Below, in pieces: positions 1 through 11,511 of a stretch of 48,088 bases of DNA (position 1 is its first letter; every line of letters begins with the position of its first letter). Origin of the DNA: Methanothrix sp. GTDB lineage: Archaea > Halobacteriota > Methanosarcinia > Methanotrichales > Methanotrichaceae. Made by a program: the position numbers and the translations under genes. Below the pieces are notes generated by a model. That model did no database searches. It was not told the origin of the DNA and worked only from the letters and a program-made list of their open reading frames with translations. Location of the stretch: the NCBI GenBank assembly GCA_026394555.1, contig JAPKXZ010000062.1, positions 1 to 48,088 of the forward strand, written 5' to 3'.

Positions 1-35
1 AAAGAATGGAGACGCGAGTTTTTTCGTGTCTGACA

Positions 36-70
36 TTGGTCTTGGCGACTCAGCCAATTCCGACTGGTTA
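36..70 (+). other. pre-16S rRNA processing stem, 5' strand
   Basis: Bases 36-49 pair with 1694-1708 (14 pairs, one G-U, one bulged A at 1698), and bases 60-70 pair perfectly with 1624-1634 (11 pairs). The two halves enclose the 16S gene, as archaeal pre-rRNA processing stems do. The rRNA promoter itself must lie upstream of the window. Bases 11-30 form a separate weak hairpin. Confidence 0.7.
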
Positions 71-115
71 TCGGAAATAACATGATTGAGTTTTAAACTT
101 CCTAGAAGGATATGA

Positions 116-1586
<1,471 letters not shown>

Positions 1587-1757
1587 AAAGTTATAGGGTA
1601 TGCGAAACTGCATACCCGCCCCGTAACCAGTCGGTCTCCCAGGCCCATCAGGGGCTGGGGGAGCCACGATTTTTGTCGTGGCAAGCTGAAAATGTCGACC
1701 GAGACCAAAAAGAGAAATTAGCCAGCTATTTATGATTATTAGCTGGGCGTAGAACCC

Positions 1758-1830
1758 GGGCTTGTAGCTCAGCTGGTAGAGCGCCGCCTTTGCAAGGCGG
1801 AGGCCCTGGGTTCGAATCCCAGCAAGTCCA
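1758..1830 (+). tRNA. tRNA-Ala (anticodon TGC)
   Basis: A 73-base cloverleaf lies in the 16S-23S spacer, the usual archaeal position for tRNA-Ala. The acceptor stem GGGCTTG/CAAGTCC contains the G3-U70 wobble pair that identifies alanine tRNAs. The anticodon stem-loop is CCGCC-TTTGCAA-GGCGG and the T-arm is CTGGG-TTCGAAT-CCCAG. The discriminator base is A, and CCA is not encoded. Confidence 0.97.
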
Positions 1831-1920
1831 ATTCCAATGCACACATTGAGGCAGACTCGATGTGGAAGGGTAGAGGTCCGTTCTTGACGGGGCGGTCTGA
1901 TGATGCCGTGCACAAGCTTT

Positions 1921-1949
1921 GCGACCAGACGCTCACTGAGTTTAGTGGG

Positions 1950-1951
<2 letters not shown>
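1921..1951 (+). other. pre-23S bulge-helix-bulge processing stem, 5' strand (partner 4772-4802)
   Basis: Bases 1921-1929 pair with 4794-4802 (9 perfect pairs), 1930-1934 with 4786-4790, and 1938-1951 with 4772-4785 (14 pairs with two G-U). Three-base bulges, ACT at 1935-1937 and AAA at 4791-4793, sit on opposite strands around the central helix. This is the classic archaeal bulge-helix-bulge substrate of the splicing endonuclease, so the mature 23S should lie inside the stem. Confidence 0.8.
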
Positions 1952-4777
<2,826 letters not shown>

Positions 4778-4802
4778 CTAAACTCGGGCGAAATCTGGTC
4801 GC

Positions 4803-4885
4803 AAAGCTTTAAGGCACTATACTCCAGGGTAGGCTTCTAATTGGAGAAGCATACTACTACCGGTTCGAATCCGGGCCATGGATTC
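4803..4885 (+). other. 23S-5S spacer with orphan T-arm-like sequence
   Basis: The spacer holds a hairpin, GCTTCT/AGAAGC, around 4833-4850. It also holds a tRNA-like T-arm, CCGG-TTCGAAT-CCGG, around 4860-4874. No acceptor, D-arm or anticodon arm can be folded around it. It may be the 3' remnant of a lost tRNA gene or chance similarity. Confidence 0.4.
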
Positions 4886-5012
4886 GAGCATGGCGGCCAT
4901 AGCGACAGGGAAACTCCTGAACCCATTCCGAACTCAGAAGATAAGCCTGTCCACGTTCTGCACTGTACTCAGATGCGCGAGCTCTCGGGAACTGTAGATC
5001 GCTGCCATGCTC
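4886..5012 (+). rRNA. rrf: 5S ribosomal RNA
   Basis: A 127-base 5S rRNA whose ends pair over at least ten bases (GAGCATGGCGG with GCTGCCATGCTC). The conserved loop-B/C region CCCATTCCGAACTCAGAAG lies near 4920-4940. It directly follows the 23S gene and closes the rRNA operon. The pyrimidine-rich stretch after 5012 (ACCTAACTTTCTTTTGT) could act as the archaeal T-rich terminator. Confidence 0.95.
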
Positions 5013-5105
5013 ACCTAACTTTCTTTTGTATCTTTAATTGGAGCTAGAGCTCCCTGATTACTACTATCGATAATCAACTTAGCCATGCTGTACGGTCGAT
5101 GGAGC

Positions 5106-5162
5106 TACTATGCGCCCTGAAGGGCCAAGCTGCAGATCGCTGCCATGCTCACCTAACTTTCT
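5106..5162 (+). pseudogene. duplicated 3' end of 5S rRNA
   Basis: Bases 5134-5162 repeat 4996-5024 exactly, 29 bases covering the last 17 bases of 5S and the trailing T-rich sequence. The similarity extends weakly upstream to about 5106 (the TACT-ATGCGC and loop region). The 5' half of a 5S gene is absent. The rest of 5013-5337 shows no gene; ATTACTACTA-like words recur there near 5056 and 5190. Confidence 0.75.
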
Positions 5163-5337
5163 ATTTTCGCAAAGCTTGAATTATTGGATTACTACTACTC
5201 AGTCGTGACGCTATGGTGGGCTGGGACTGCTATACTCCCGAGAATGCGGCAATCCAAAGAGCTATGCTCCGCTGACCAATTTATTATAAACGCCATATTT
5301 AAAACAGCAATCTAAATTGTACCTATAAAAAAATTTC

Positions 5338-5667
5338 TTAAGAAAACCCACAATAATTAATGTTTATATACCATAATTCTCCAAATTCTACTTTTCGAGA
5401 ATACTGTTTGTCATTTTTCATGAGCAAGACATCATGAATTCCTTTCTCTTCTGTTATGGTAAGTGCGGTTCCTGATGTAGGTTCTCCTGGGGGTGTAACA
5501 TGGCCTGTATTTCCTACGAAATTTCCATCAATGTAAACATCGATATCGGGCGGATTATACTGATTACCTTCGCAATTTACAGATAGAAAATACTGCTTCG
5601 ACTGGCCGCACATTGCAATAGATAAAAGTATGATTAGGATCAGAATATTTCTAAATAAGCGTTGCAT
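5338..5667 (-). CDS. small secreted protein, unknown function
   Basis: The 109-residue product begins with a hydrophobic signal peptide (about residues 5-19, NILILIILLSIAM) followed by Cys-20, which could be a lipid anchor although the preceding Met is atypical for a lipobox. The mature part contains VYIDGNFVGNTG and a strand-rich tail with GIHDVLLMKNDKQ, giving a PEGA-like or small beta-sandwich feel. It is probably exported and cell-surface located. It stands alone downstream of the rRNA operon on the opposite strand. I see no strong ribosome binding site, and codon use is AT-richer than in the core genes. The family is not recognised. Confidence 0.6.
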   Translation of the reverse strand: MQRLFRNILILIILLSIAMCGQSKQYFLSVNCEGNQYNPPDIDVYIDGNFVGNTGHVTPPGEPTSGTALTITEEKGIHDVLLMKNDKQYSRKVEFGELWYININYCGFS

Positions 5668-5911
5668 GGTTTCAAATAATCTTTGATTCTATTTAGAATT
5701 TTCGCTGTATATCATGAGTTTGTCCGATCGTTTGACAATAGCTATTCGACCACAATCATGCCTGCTGAAACTAATGCTCTTTCCTATTATCTGATTTTTC
5801 CCTGATCATAGCAAGTAGGGAAGCGTTTGTCAAAATAGAATAACTCCTATCCAGGAACTTCTCATTCTATTCTTCTATATTGTTCGCATGCACCGCGGTC
5901 CTCGGTTCCCA
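5668..5911. other. non-coding spacer
   Basis: No supported gene on either strand. The sequence is AT-rich and may hold the promoter of the minus-strand secreted protein gene ending upstream. Confidence 0.5.
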
Positions 5912-6076
5912 GGCTTTGGGTGCCAGCTCTAATAGGACCTGTTAGTGCTCCTAAAGTCCATTTTTCAAATTTGAGACGGCTTCACTTTCTGTCAATCCTT
6001 GATCGGCAACGTTTGTTATCAAGTCAATTGCAACGAAATATTTCCCTTCCTTATGGATTTGAATTAGGGTTTTCAT
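5912..6076 (-). pseudogene. HicB-like antitoxin, broken copy
   Basis: This is a near-identical second copy of the HicB-like gene at 6492-6689. The ATG at 6076 opens MKTLIQIHKEGKYF, and the reading frame meets TAG at 5951-5953 where the other copy has CTG (Leu). DNA similarity continues past the stop to about 5912 and upstream to about 6114, so a block of roughly 200 bases was duplicated. As it stands it could make only 41 residues. Confidence 0.75.
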
Positions 6077-6171
6077 TTGCATACTAATTGAGCATATTTC
6101 TTGATAAAGCTAATCCTAATTCGAGCTTCAGTATCCTACAGCCCCCCCTTGCAGTATGCCCGCGTACTCAA

Positions 6172-6245
6172 ACGCCCCGGCCCCCGTGCGCAGCCGGGCC
6201 CACACGCATGGGCGCGCGCCCCTGGTGGTGGGCAGGCGAGGGCTT
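6172..6245. repeat. GC-rich dispersed repeat (short copy)
   Basis: A very GC-rich block with the recurring words GGGCCCAC, ACGCATGGGCGCGCGCCC and GGGCAGGCGAGG. It belongs to the repeat family also seen near 17.5, 18.4, 19.1, 22.0, 23.0, 23.9 and 26.8 kb. It sits directly downstream of the HicA-like gene and upstream of the broken HicB copy. Confidence 0.6.
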
Positions 6246-6259
6246 GCCGTGACCTTTGG

Positions 6260-6505
6260 TTATTCCTTCAAGGCCGCGATAAATTCCTTTCTCTCCAGCT
6301 TCGCCTGCTTCATAATAGAGATCAATGTGCCCTTCGCCAGCTCCGGGTGATTCGGCACGGTAACGACAAGATTTCTTTCTTCATCCCAGTGGTGAATATG
6401 GCTTCCGGTCTGGCGATAGACCTTAAATCTAAAATGATCCCGAGCCTTGATGGCCGCTTTAGCCGAGATTGCCGAAAGCCAGGGGCTTGCCTTAAACCTC
6501 GATGT
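6260..6505 (-). pseudogene. HicA-like toxin without a usable start codon
   Basis: The frame encodes a HicA-type double-stranded-RNA-binding-fold mRNA interferase: SAKAAIKA, then the catalytic-histidine motif YRQTGSHIHHW, then VTVPNHPELAKGTLISIMKQ and a C-terminal AKLERKEFIAALKE. Family length (about 80 residues) is kept. Upstream, a TAG at 6506-6508 closes the frame, and no ATG, GTG or TTG lies between it and the conserved part. It follows the intact HicB-like gene and overlaps its 3' end. It is likely inactive, or starts at an unusual codon. Confidence 0.65.
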
Positions 6506-6689
6506 CTAGGAAAGAGAGCTTTCGTCCTTTGGGTGCCAGCTCTAAAAGAACCTGGTAGTGCTCCAGAAGGCCCTTTTTCAAATTTGAGACAGCTTCACTT
6601 TCCGTCAATCCTTGATCTGCCACGTTTGTTATCAAATCAATTGCTACGAAATAGTTACCCTCTTTATGAATCTGAATTAGGGTTTTCAT
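6492..6689 (-). CDS. HicB-like antitoxin
   Basis: The 65-residue product MKTLIQIHKEGNYFVA...GLTESEAVSNLKKGL has the shape of HicB antitoxins: a partial RNase-H-like fold with a GLTESEA helix start that caps HicA. I chose the ATG at 6689 because the duplicated copy conserves similarity from this Met onward. The longer reading up to 6944 runs into an IS21 fragment in the same frame. It is followed immediately by the HicA-like frame on the same strand, the order HicB then HicA. Confidence 0.65.
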   Translation of the reverse strand: MKTLIQIHKEGNYFVAIDLITNVADQGLTESEAVSNLKKGLLEHYQVLLELAPKGRKLSFLDIEV

Positions 6690-6809
6690 GTTGTATACTA
6701 TTTGGGCATATTTCTTGATAAAGCTAATCCTTTCATTTTTTCCCGAACGTAAGAGCTTAGACAGAAACGAATTGCATCCCGAATCGGGCGCCAGTATCCT
6801 CCTCCCTCC

Positions 6810-6944
6810 TTTGCCCCAGATTCGTTTGGCTGTGAGTCGCTGTTTTCGGGGACGTTCGAGGTTTGACTCAAGATACTGGTGGATCTTCAGGCGGACAGTC
6901 TCAGTGATGACGCGTGAGGGGGGGATGTTCATCCGGTTCTTCAA
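6810..6944 (-). mobile_element. IS21-type transposase (IstA) fragment
   Basis: In the minus-strand frame, residues ETVRLKIHQYLESNL followed by RPRKQRLTAKRIWG resemble the IstA motif (helix, then RPRKQRHTAKRIY/W) of IS21-family transposases. The frame then loses similarity within a few residues. No IstB gene, inverted ends or flanking duplication is visible, so this is a relic. It was read from motif memory only. The rest of 6690-7086 shows no other gene. Confidence 0.45.
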
Positions 6945-7086
6945 ACGACATACGTTTATATAAAATTTCCCGCATTATTTTTTTCACTTTTTAAAAGCAG
7001 CGTAAATCTGGGCAGATTATACCCAAATATTTGTATTAGAGCAGGCATGAATTCATCAGGCAGACAATCAATAAATGAGGTTTCCC

Positions 7087-8403
7087 ATGATAAATGGCTA
7101 TCCACCTGGAAAAGAGGAATCACCAGCCAATCGTCTCCTCTCTGAAAAAAGCCCCTCCCTCCTTCAGCACGCCTTTAACCCCGTGCACTGGTACCCCTGG
7201 GGCGAAGAAGCCTTCCTGGCCGCGGCCAGAGAGGATAAACCCATCTTCCTCTCCGTGGGCTACTCCACCTGCCACTGGTGCCATGTCATGGCTCACGAGT
7301 CATTTGAGGACCCGGGCGTAGCCCGGCTTATGAACCAGACTTTCATCTGCATCAAAGTGGACCGGGAAGAGAGGCCGGACATAGACCAGATGTACATGAC
7401 TTTCGCGCAATCCATGACCGGCAGAGGCGGCTGGCCTCTTACTATTATTATGACCCCGGAGAAAAAGCCCTTCTTCGCCGCCACCTACATCCCCAAGACC
7501 GGGCGCGCTGGCCAGGCAGGAATGATAGAGATCATCCCCCGGATCAAAGAGCTCTGGGTGAAAAATAGAGATGAGCTTTTGGACTCAGCCGACCAGATTT
7601 TGGATTATCTCAAGCAGACACAAAGCCAGCCGCGAGCCCAGGCCGCGAATTTAGATGCAGCATTTCTTGCCCGTGCATACGCGGCCCTGGCCTCCATTTA
7701 CGACCCCCAAAACGGAGGGTTTGGCACGGCCCCCAAGTTTCCCACACCACATAATCTCTTCTTCCTGCTACGCTATTGGCATAGGAGCGGAGACAAACAA
7801 GCACTGCAAATGGTCGAGGCCACACTACAGGCCATGCGCAGGGGCGGGATCTACGATCAAGTGGGTTTTGGATTTCATAGATACTCAACGGATGGTCAGT
7901 GGCTTGTTCCCCATTTTGAAAAGATGCTCTATGACCAGGCGCTAATGGCTATAGCCTACACCGAAAGCTACCAGGCCACCGGAAAAGAGGAGTACGCCAG
8001 AACGGCACGCGAAATCCTGGATTATGTGCTGCGGGACATGACTGCCCCCCAGGGAGGCTTTTTCTCAGCGGAAGACGCAGACAGTGAGGGAGAGGAGGGC
8101 AAGTTCTATGTCTGGACGGCAGAGGAACTGAAAGAGACTCTAGATAAAGAGGAGTTCAAGCTCTTCATCCGGCTCTTCGATGTGCATGAGAGCGGAAACT
8201 TCGAGAAGGGAGGGAACATCCTCTGCCAGAGGTCAAATCTCATCGACGCCGCATCCGTCCTGAAGATGAGCGAGCCGGATCTCTATGAAGCTCTTTCTTG
8301 CCCGGGAGAAGAGAGTTCATCCTTCAAAGGACGACAAGATCCTCACCGACTGGAATGGACTCATGATCGCGGCCCTGGCCAAAGCCGCGCAGGCCCTGCC
8401 TGA
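7087..8403 (+). CDS. DUF255/thioredoxin-domain protein, 5' part of frameshifted gene
   Basis: This is the N-terminal part of the YyaL/SSP411-like family (DUF255 thioredoxin-like domain followed by an alpha/alpha toroid). Residues [19 protein letters not shown] and [14 protein letters not shown] are family hallmarks, and STCHWCHVM is the CxxC thioredoxin-type site. [12 protein letters not shown] and [15 protein letters not shown] are toroid motifs. I prefer the ATG at 7087 because a GAGG site ends 6 bases before it; an in-frame ATG at 7075 is also possible. Real similarity ends near 8287, where the frame shifts, and the last 38 or so residues are out-of-frame junk. The rest of the domain is encoded at 8285-9151. 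The function of the family is unproven. Confidence 0.8.
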   Translation: MINGYPPGKEESPANRLLSEKSPSLLQHAFNPVHWYPWGEEAFLAAAREDKPIFLSVGYSTCHWCHVMAHESFEDPGVARLMNQTFICIKVDREERPDIDQMYMTFAQSMTGRGGWPLTIIMTPEKKPFFAATYIPKTGRAGQAGMIEIIPRIKELWVKNRDELLDSADQILDYLKQTQSQPRAQAANLDAAFLARAYAALASIYDPQNGGFGTAPKFPTPHNLFFLLRYWHRSGDKQALQMVEATLQAMRRGGIYDQVGFGFHRYSTDGQWLVPHFEKMLYDQALMAIAYTESYQATGKEEYARTAREILDYVLRDMTAPQGGFFSAEDADSEGEEGKFYVWTAEELKETLDKEEFKLFIRLFDVHESGNFEKGGNILCQRSNLIDAASVLKMSEPDLYEALSCPGEESSSFKGRQDPHRLEWTHDRGPGQSRAGPA

Positions 8404-9151
8404 GGCAAATGGCGCAAAGTATGCAAGAGCGGCAATAAAAGCGGCTGATTTTGTCCTGAAAGAGATGCAGACGACCAAAGGTCGACTGCTGCATCGTTAC
8501 CGGGGCGAGGCAGCCATTTATGCCAATCTCGATGATTATGCCTTCCTGATCTGGGGCCTCCTCGATCTTTACGAGACCGTTTTTGATGTCAAGTACCTGA
8601 AGGCGGCGTTGCAATTGAACCAGACTATGATGCGGCATTTCTGGGATGAGGATCTGGGCGGCTTCTTCTTTTCTGCTGATGATGCCGAGGCCCTATTGCT
8701 TCGCAAGAAGGAGTTTTATGATGGAGCGATTCCCTCGGGAAATTCCATTGCATTGCTTTGCCTTCTCCGGCTCATGCACCTATGTGGAGGGACGGAACTG
8801 GAAGAGCGAGCCCTGGATCTGGCGCGCGGCTTCGTTGCAGCAGGTGGCCAGCCTCTGGGACACTCCATGCTGTTTTGCTCCCTGGACTATTTGCTAGGAC
8901 CAGCATCCGAGATCGCACTACTGGGAAGTATGCAGGATGTCGGCATAATTGAGATGCTGCAAGCCTTACGATCTCGCTTTCTTCCGAATAAATCGGTCGT
9001 TCTGGTATGCGGAGAAGAGATTAGAGAGATTGTGCCATTCACAAAAAATTTGGTCCTCGTGGAGGGAAAAATAGTGGCCTACGTCTGCACTGATCATGTC
9101 TGCAGTCTTCCCGTAACAAGCCCGAAAGAGATGATGAAGCTATTCGCGTAG
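8285..9151 (+). CDS. DUF255/thioredoxin-domain protein, 3' part of frameshifted gene
   Basis: This frame continues the toroid domain of the preceding gene: [18 protein letters not shown], then [17 protein letters not shown], then [19 protein letters not shown], all typical of the C-terminal half of YyaL-type proteins (usual total length about 680 residues). Joining the halves as [13 protein letters not shown] would need two extra bases near 8288, so a two-base deletion (or one-base insertion) best explains the break. The ATG at 8285 is probably not a natural start. It could be a pseudogene, a programmed event or a sequencing or assembly error. Confidence 0.75.
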   Translation: MKLFLAREKRVHPSKDDKILTDWNGLMIAALAKAAQALPEANGAKYARAAIKAADFVLKEMQTTKGRLLHRYRGEAAIYANLDDYAFLIWGLLDLYETVFDVKYLKAALQLNQTMMRHFWDEDLGGFFFSADDAEALLLRKKEFYDGAIPSGNSIALLCLLRLMHLCGGTELEERALDLARGFVAAGGQPLGHSMLFCSLDYLLGPASEIALLGSMQDVGIIEMLQALRSRFLPNKSVVLVCGEEIREIVPFTKNLVLVEGKIVAYVCTDHVCSLPVTSPKEMMKLFA

Positions 9152-9168
9152 ATCCGACAATGATAAAT

Positions 9169-9185
9169 ACTACCAGCCAGGTAGT
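9169..9185 (+). terminator. hairpin after the DUF255 gene
   Basis: ACTACC-AGCCA-GGTAGT forms a six-pair stem 17 bases past the stop codon. It lacks a T-run, so its role as a terminator is a guess. Confidence 0.3.
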
Positions 9186-9261
9186 AGGCCCTGAGGAGAT
9201 CCAAATTTCTGAGAATGAAATGGCATCCGATCTGGACAGGCACCGTAGTCTAAATAAATAC

Positions 9262-9277
9262 CGTAGGGTATCCTACG
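9262..9277 (+). other. hairpin upstream of the ATP-grasp operon
   Basis: CGTAGG-GTAT-CCTACG, a perfect six-pair stem with a four-base loop, lies about 60 bases before the operon start. It could be an operator or a leader structure. Confidence 0.35.
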
Positions 9278-9335
9278 CAGAAAAAACAACAAACAAGTCT
9301 ATTTTCTCACACGCAGGTCATGCGGTGATTCTTTA

Positions 9336-9989
9336 ATGAACAAACGAAGAGAGCACATTCCTAAGAAGGATATCATGTACACGTTGAAAGAAGATAACTC
9401 CCAATATATTGTAAATGAGAGTTACTTCTACAAGACCGAGCCGTACTACACTATAGTCAAGAACGAGAATGAAGGCATCAAAACCACGCCCAGTAGCAGC
9501 GATGTTCTGGATGCCTATATCGTCCCCATCTGTCTGGAGAAGGCGAAGCTGGCAGGTATCCCGGTCTGCGACTGGGTAATATCCAACCAGTACGTCTCGC
9601 TCCCGGCTATAGTCTACGGCTTGAACTACTTCTCCACGCCGTCCGATCACTTCTTGATCAGCGACCTGGAAGAAGCGAAGAAGGTCATCAAGCATGTCAC
9701 CAATCATGGCCGGTATCCCTTCTGCTATCAGAAGATAAGCGTCACCTCATCCGTGGCGAAATGCGTATCCATCTTCGGCAAGACCATAAACTGCTGTGAG
9801 CCTGCTAAATCGCTGGCGGAGAAGATCTATGAGGTCTTCCGGCTGCCGTTAGTGGAGGTAGTACTGGTCAAGGATGAGTCAGGCTGCCGATTATCTTCCC
9901 TGGCTCCGGTAAAATATTCGCAATTATCGAAGGATGAAACGGAAATGTTACAGGACCTTCTGGATAAGAGGGTGAGACGCTTTGAGTAA
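9336..9989 (+). CDS. RLAN-like (RimK-type ATP-grasp N-terminal) domain protein
   Basis: A 217-residue soluble protein. Its middle (KTEPYYTIVK, SSSDVLDAYIVPICLEKAKL) and its position directly before a RimK-type ATP-grasp resemble the RLAN domain that is normally fused to the N-terminus of such ligases. Here it is a separate gene overlapping the ligase by 8 bases, so translational coupling and a complex are likely. The start at 9336 has GGTGAT about 7 bases upstream. An ATG at 9375 with AAGGA just before it is a credible alternative (204 residues). It is the first gene of a four-gene operon. The family call is by context and partial motif, so moderate; the role (substrate selection or scaffolding) is inferred. 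Confidence 0.6.
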   Translation: MNKRREHIPKKDIMYTLKEDNSQYIVNESYFYKTEPYYTIVKNENEGIKTTPSSSDVLDAYIVPICLEKAKLAGIPVCDWVISNQYVSLPAIVYGLNYFSTPSDHFLISDLEEAKKVIKHVTNHGRYPFCYQKISVTSSVAKCVSIFGKTINCCEPAKSLAEKIYEVFRLPLVEVVLVKDESGCRLSSLAPVKYSQLSKDETEMLQDLLDKRVRRFE

Positions 9990-11001
9990 ACTAGGCATCT
10001 TCGTTAATCGACAGACGTTAAGCAGCTCTTTACAGCTCACGGCCGTGGTAAAATGCCGGGACGTGGCTGAGAGCATGGGCCACACTGCCGAGTTCATATT
10101 TCCCGTGGACATAAAGAAAATACCCAGGCTGGATGCGCTCTTCATTCGTGCCAACACCGATCCCATGAATATCACCTATGTGGCGGCCAGGATGGCGCAA
10201 ATGTACGGCGTACCGGTGATAGACGATCCCAGCTCTATCCAGATCTGTGCCGACAAAATCAACATGTACATGCACCTCATGAAGAAGAATGTCTCCATGC
10301 CCAGGACTAAGTTTCTAAAGAAGAAGGAGCTGGATGAGGTTCTAGCCGCACAACTCTTTGAGGAGCTGGGCATGCCCCTGGTGCTAAAAGAGCCATCCAC
10401 GTCCTTCTCAGTCCGGGTGGAGAAGGTCTCATCGGTAGACGAGCTATTGAAGATCGCCAGGAGATTCTTCAAGCTCTCCGACTGGATTGTGGTGCAGGAG
10501 TACATCGAGAGCAGGTTTGACTGGAGAGTGGGTGTCATCAACGGGCAGCTACTCTATGCCTGTCGCTACATCATCCCCTCGGAGACCTTCAAGATCCAGG
10601 CTTCCGTGAACGGCCACATCGTCTACTGCGATGTAGAGAGCGTGCCGGCCGATCAGGTTCCGCCCGAGGTTATTGAGCTGGGACGCGAGGCAGGCAATGC
10701 CATTGGCAAAGGAATGTATGGTGTGGACATCAAAGAGAGCAACGGAAAGCTCTACGTCATTGAGGTAAATGACAATCCCTCTCTGGATGGTGGCGAGGAT
10801 GCCCATTATCCGGACATGTTCCAAAAGATCATCTCCTATCTGATGACCGGAGACGCGTGCAGCTATGCCGATGAGCTTTCCGATAAGATCTCCCATCCGC
10901 ACGACTTTGAAGGTGAGTATGGCCTGGGAGCTGCCGCCGGCATGGCCAATCCATCTGCCCTGGCAGAAAATGAGGTCTGCTCCTACAAGATTGATTTCTA
11001 A
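9982..11001 (+). CDS. RimK-type ATP-grasp carboxylate-amine ligase
   Basis: A 339-residue ATP-grasp enzyme. VIDDPSSIQICADKINMY opens the fold, MPLVLKEPSTSFSVRV is the ATP-binding lysine strand, IVVQEYIESRFDWRVGVING is the central grasp, and YVIEVNDNPSLDGG carries the Glu/Asn metal ligands. Such enzymes form amide or peptide bonds through an acyl phosphate made from ATP. The start is TTG at 9982, preceded by GGTGAG at good spacing and overlapping the RLAN-like gene. The downstream partners (YkgJ-like and GCS2-like genes) fit the peptide-ligase operons described in bacteria by comparative genomics. The substrate is unknown. Confidence 0.85.
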   Translation: MSKLGIFVNRQTLSSSLQLTAVVKCRDVAESMGHTAEFIFPVDIKKIPRLDALFIRANTDPMNITYVAARMAQMYGVPVIDDPSSIQICADKINMYMHLMKKNVSMPRTKFLKKKELDEVLAAQLFEELGMPLVLKEPSTSFSVRVEKVSSVDELLKIARRFFKLSDWIVVQEYIESRFDWRVGVINGQLLYACRYIIPSETFKIQASVNGHIVYCDVESVPADQVPPEVIELGREAGNAIGKGMYGVDIKESNGKLYVIEVNDNPSLDGGEDAHYPDMFQKIISYLMTGDACSYADELSDKISHPHDFEGEYGLGAAAGMANPSALAENEVCSYKIDF

Positions 11002-11016
11002 AGAGATGAGAATCTG

Positions 11017-11508
11017 ATGGAAGATTACCTGTGTGAAGCCATAAGCCAGGCCTGCAGCGAATGCCATCTGGATGGAGGCTGCTGCTTTGAGGCGAGACCC
11101 CCCTTAAGCCGGGAGAGAATAGACATACTGCGGGAAAACGGCGTGGCAGAGGACGCTGTAGAGTTTGCCGGGTACATGAGGCTACGCCTGAAGCAGGATG
11201 GGTTTTGCGTGCTCTTTCAGAATGGTAAATGCAGCATTCACTCCATCAAGCCTGAGACCTGCATAGCCGGACCCTTTACCTTCGATATCAAGGACAATGT
11301 CCTGCAGATCTTCCTTAAGAGAGAGAGCATCTGCCCCATGGTCCGATTTCTCAAGGCCAATCGAAAAGCCTATGACGGACTATTCGAGACCTCTGTGGAG
11401 AATATCATGCATCTGGTAAACAGCGTTCCCGCTTCAGAGATGGCGGAGATTTTGAAGATCGAGGAGCCGGAGACGGATCTTGTGGCACAGATCCAACTTT
11501 CCGACTAA
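11017..11508 (+). CDS. YkgJ-type cysteine-cluster protein
   Basis: This 163-residue protein has the zinc or Fe-S type cysteine pattern of the YkgJ family. CSECHLDGGCC lies near residues 13-23, followed by FCVLFQNGKCSIHSIKPETC, whose C-x5-IHxxKPxxC part is the family signature, and a late Cys in ESICPMVRFL. These proteins bind a metal or cluster, and most have no proven function. It starts 16 bases after the ATP-grasp gene and stops 3 bases before the next, so it belongs to the same transcript. It may be a metal- or redox-dependent partner of the ligases, or modify or protect the product. That is inference. Confidence 0.75.
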   Translation: MEDYLCEAISQACSECHLDGGCCFEARPPLSRERIDILRENGVAEDAVEFAGYMRLRLKQDGFCVLFQNGKCSIHSIKPETCIAGPFTFDIKDNVLQIFLKRESICPMVRFLKANRKAYDGLFETSVENIMHLVNSVPASEMAEILKIEEPETDLVAQIQLSD

Positions 11509-11511
11509 GTT

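Noticed and set aside
5190-5290. A second tRNA gene downstream of 5S
   Set aside because: There is no T-loop TTCGA/TTCAA motif and no acceptor stem; only loose hairpins can be drawn.
6101-6718. Plus-strand frame of about 200 codons across the HicA/HicB genes
   Set aside because: It is antisense to HicA and HicB, which have clear family motifs, and its own sequence shows none.
6810-6944. A complete IS21 element
   Set aside because: Only about 30 residues resemble IstA; there is no IstB gene, no terminal inverted repeat and no target duplication.
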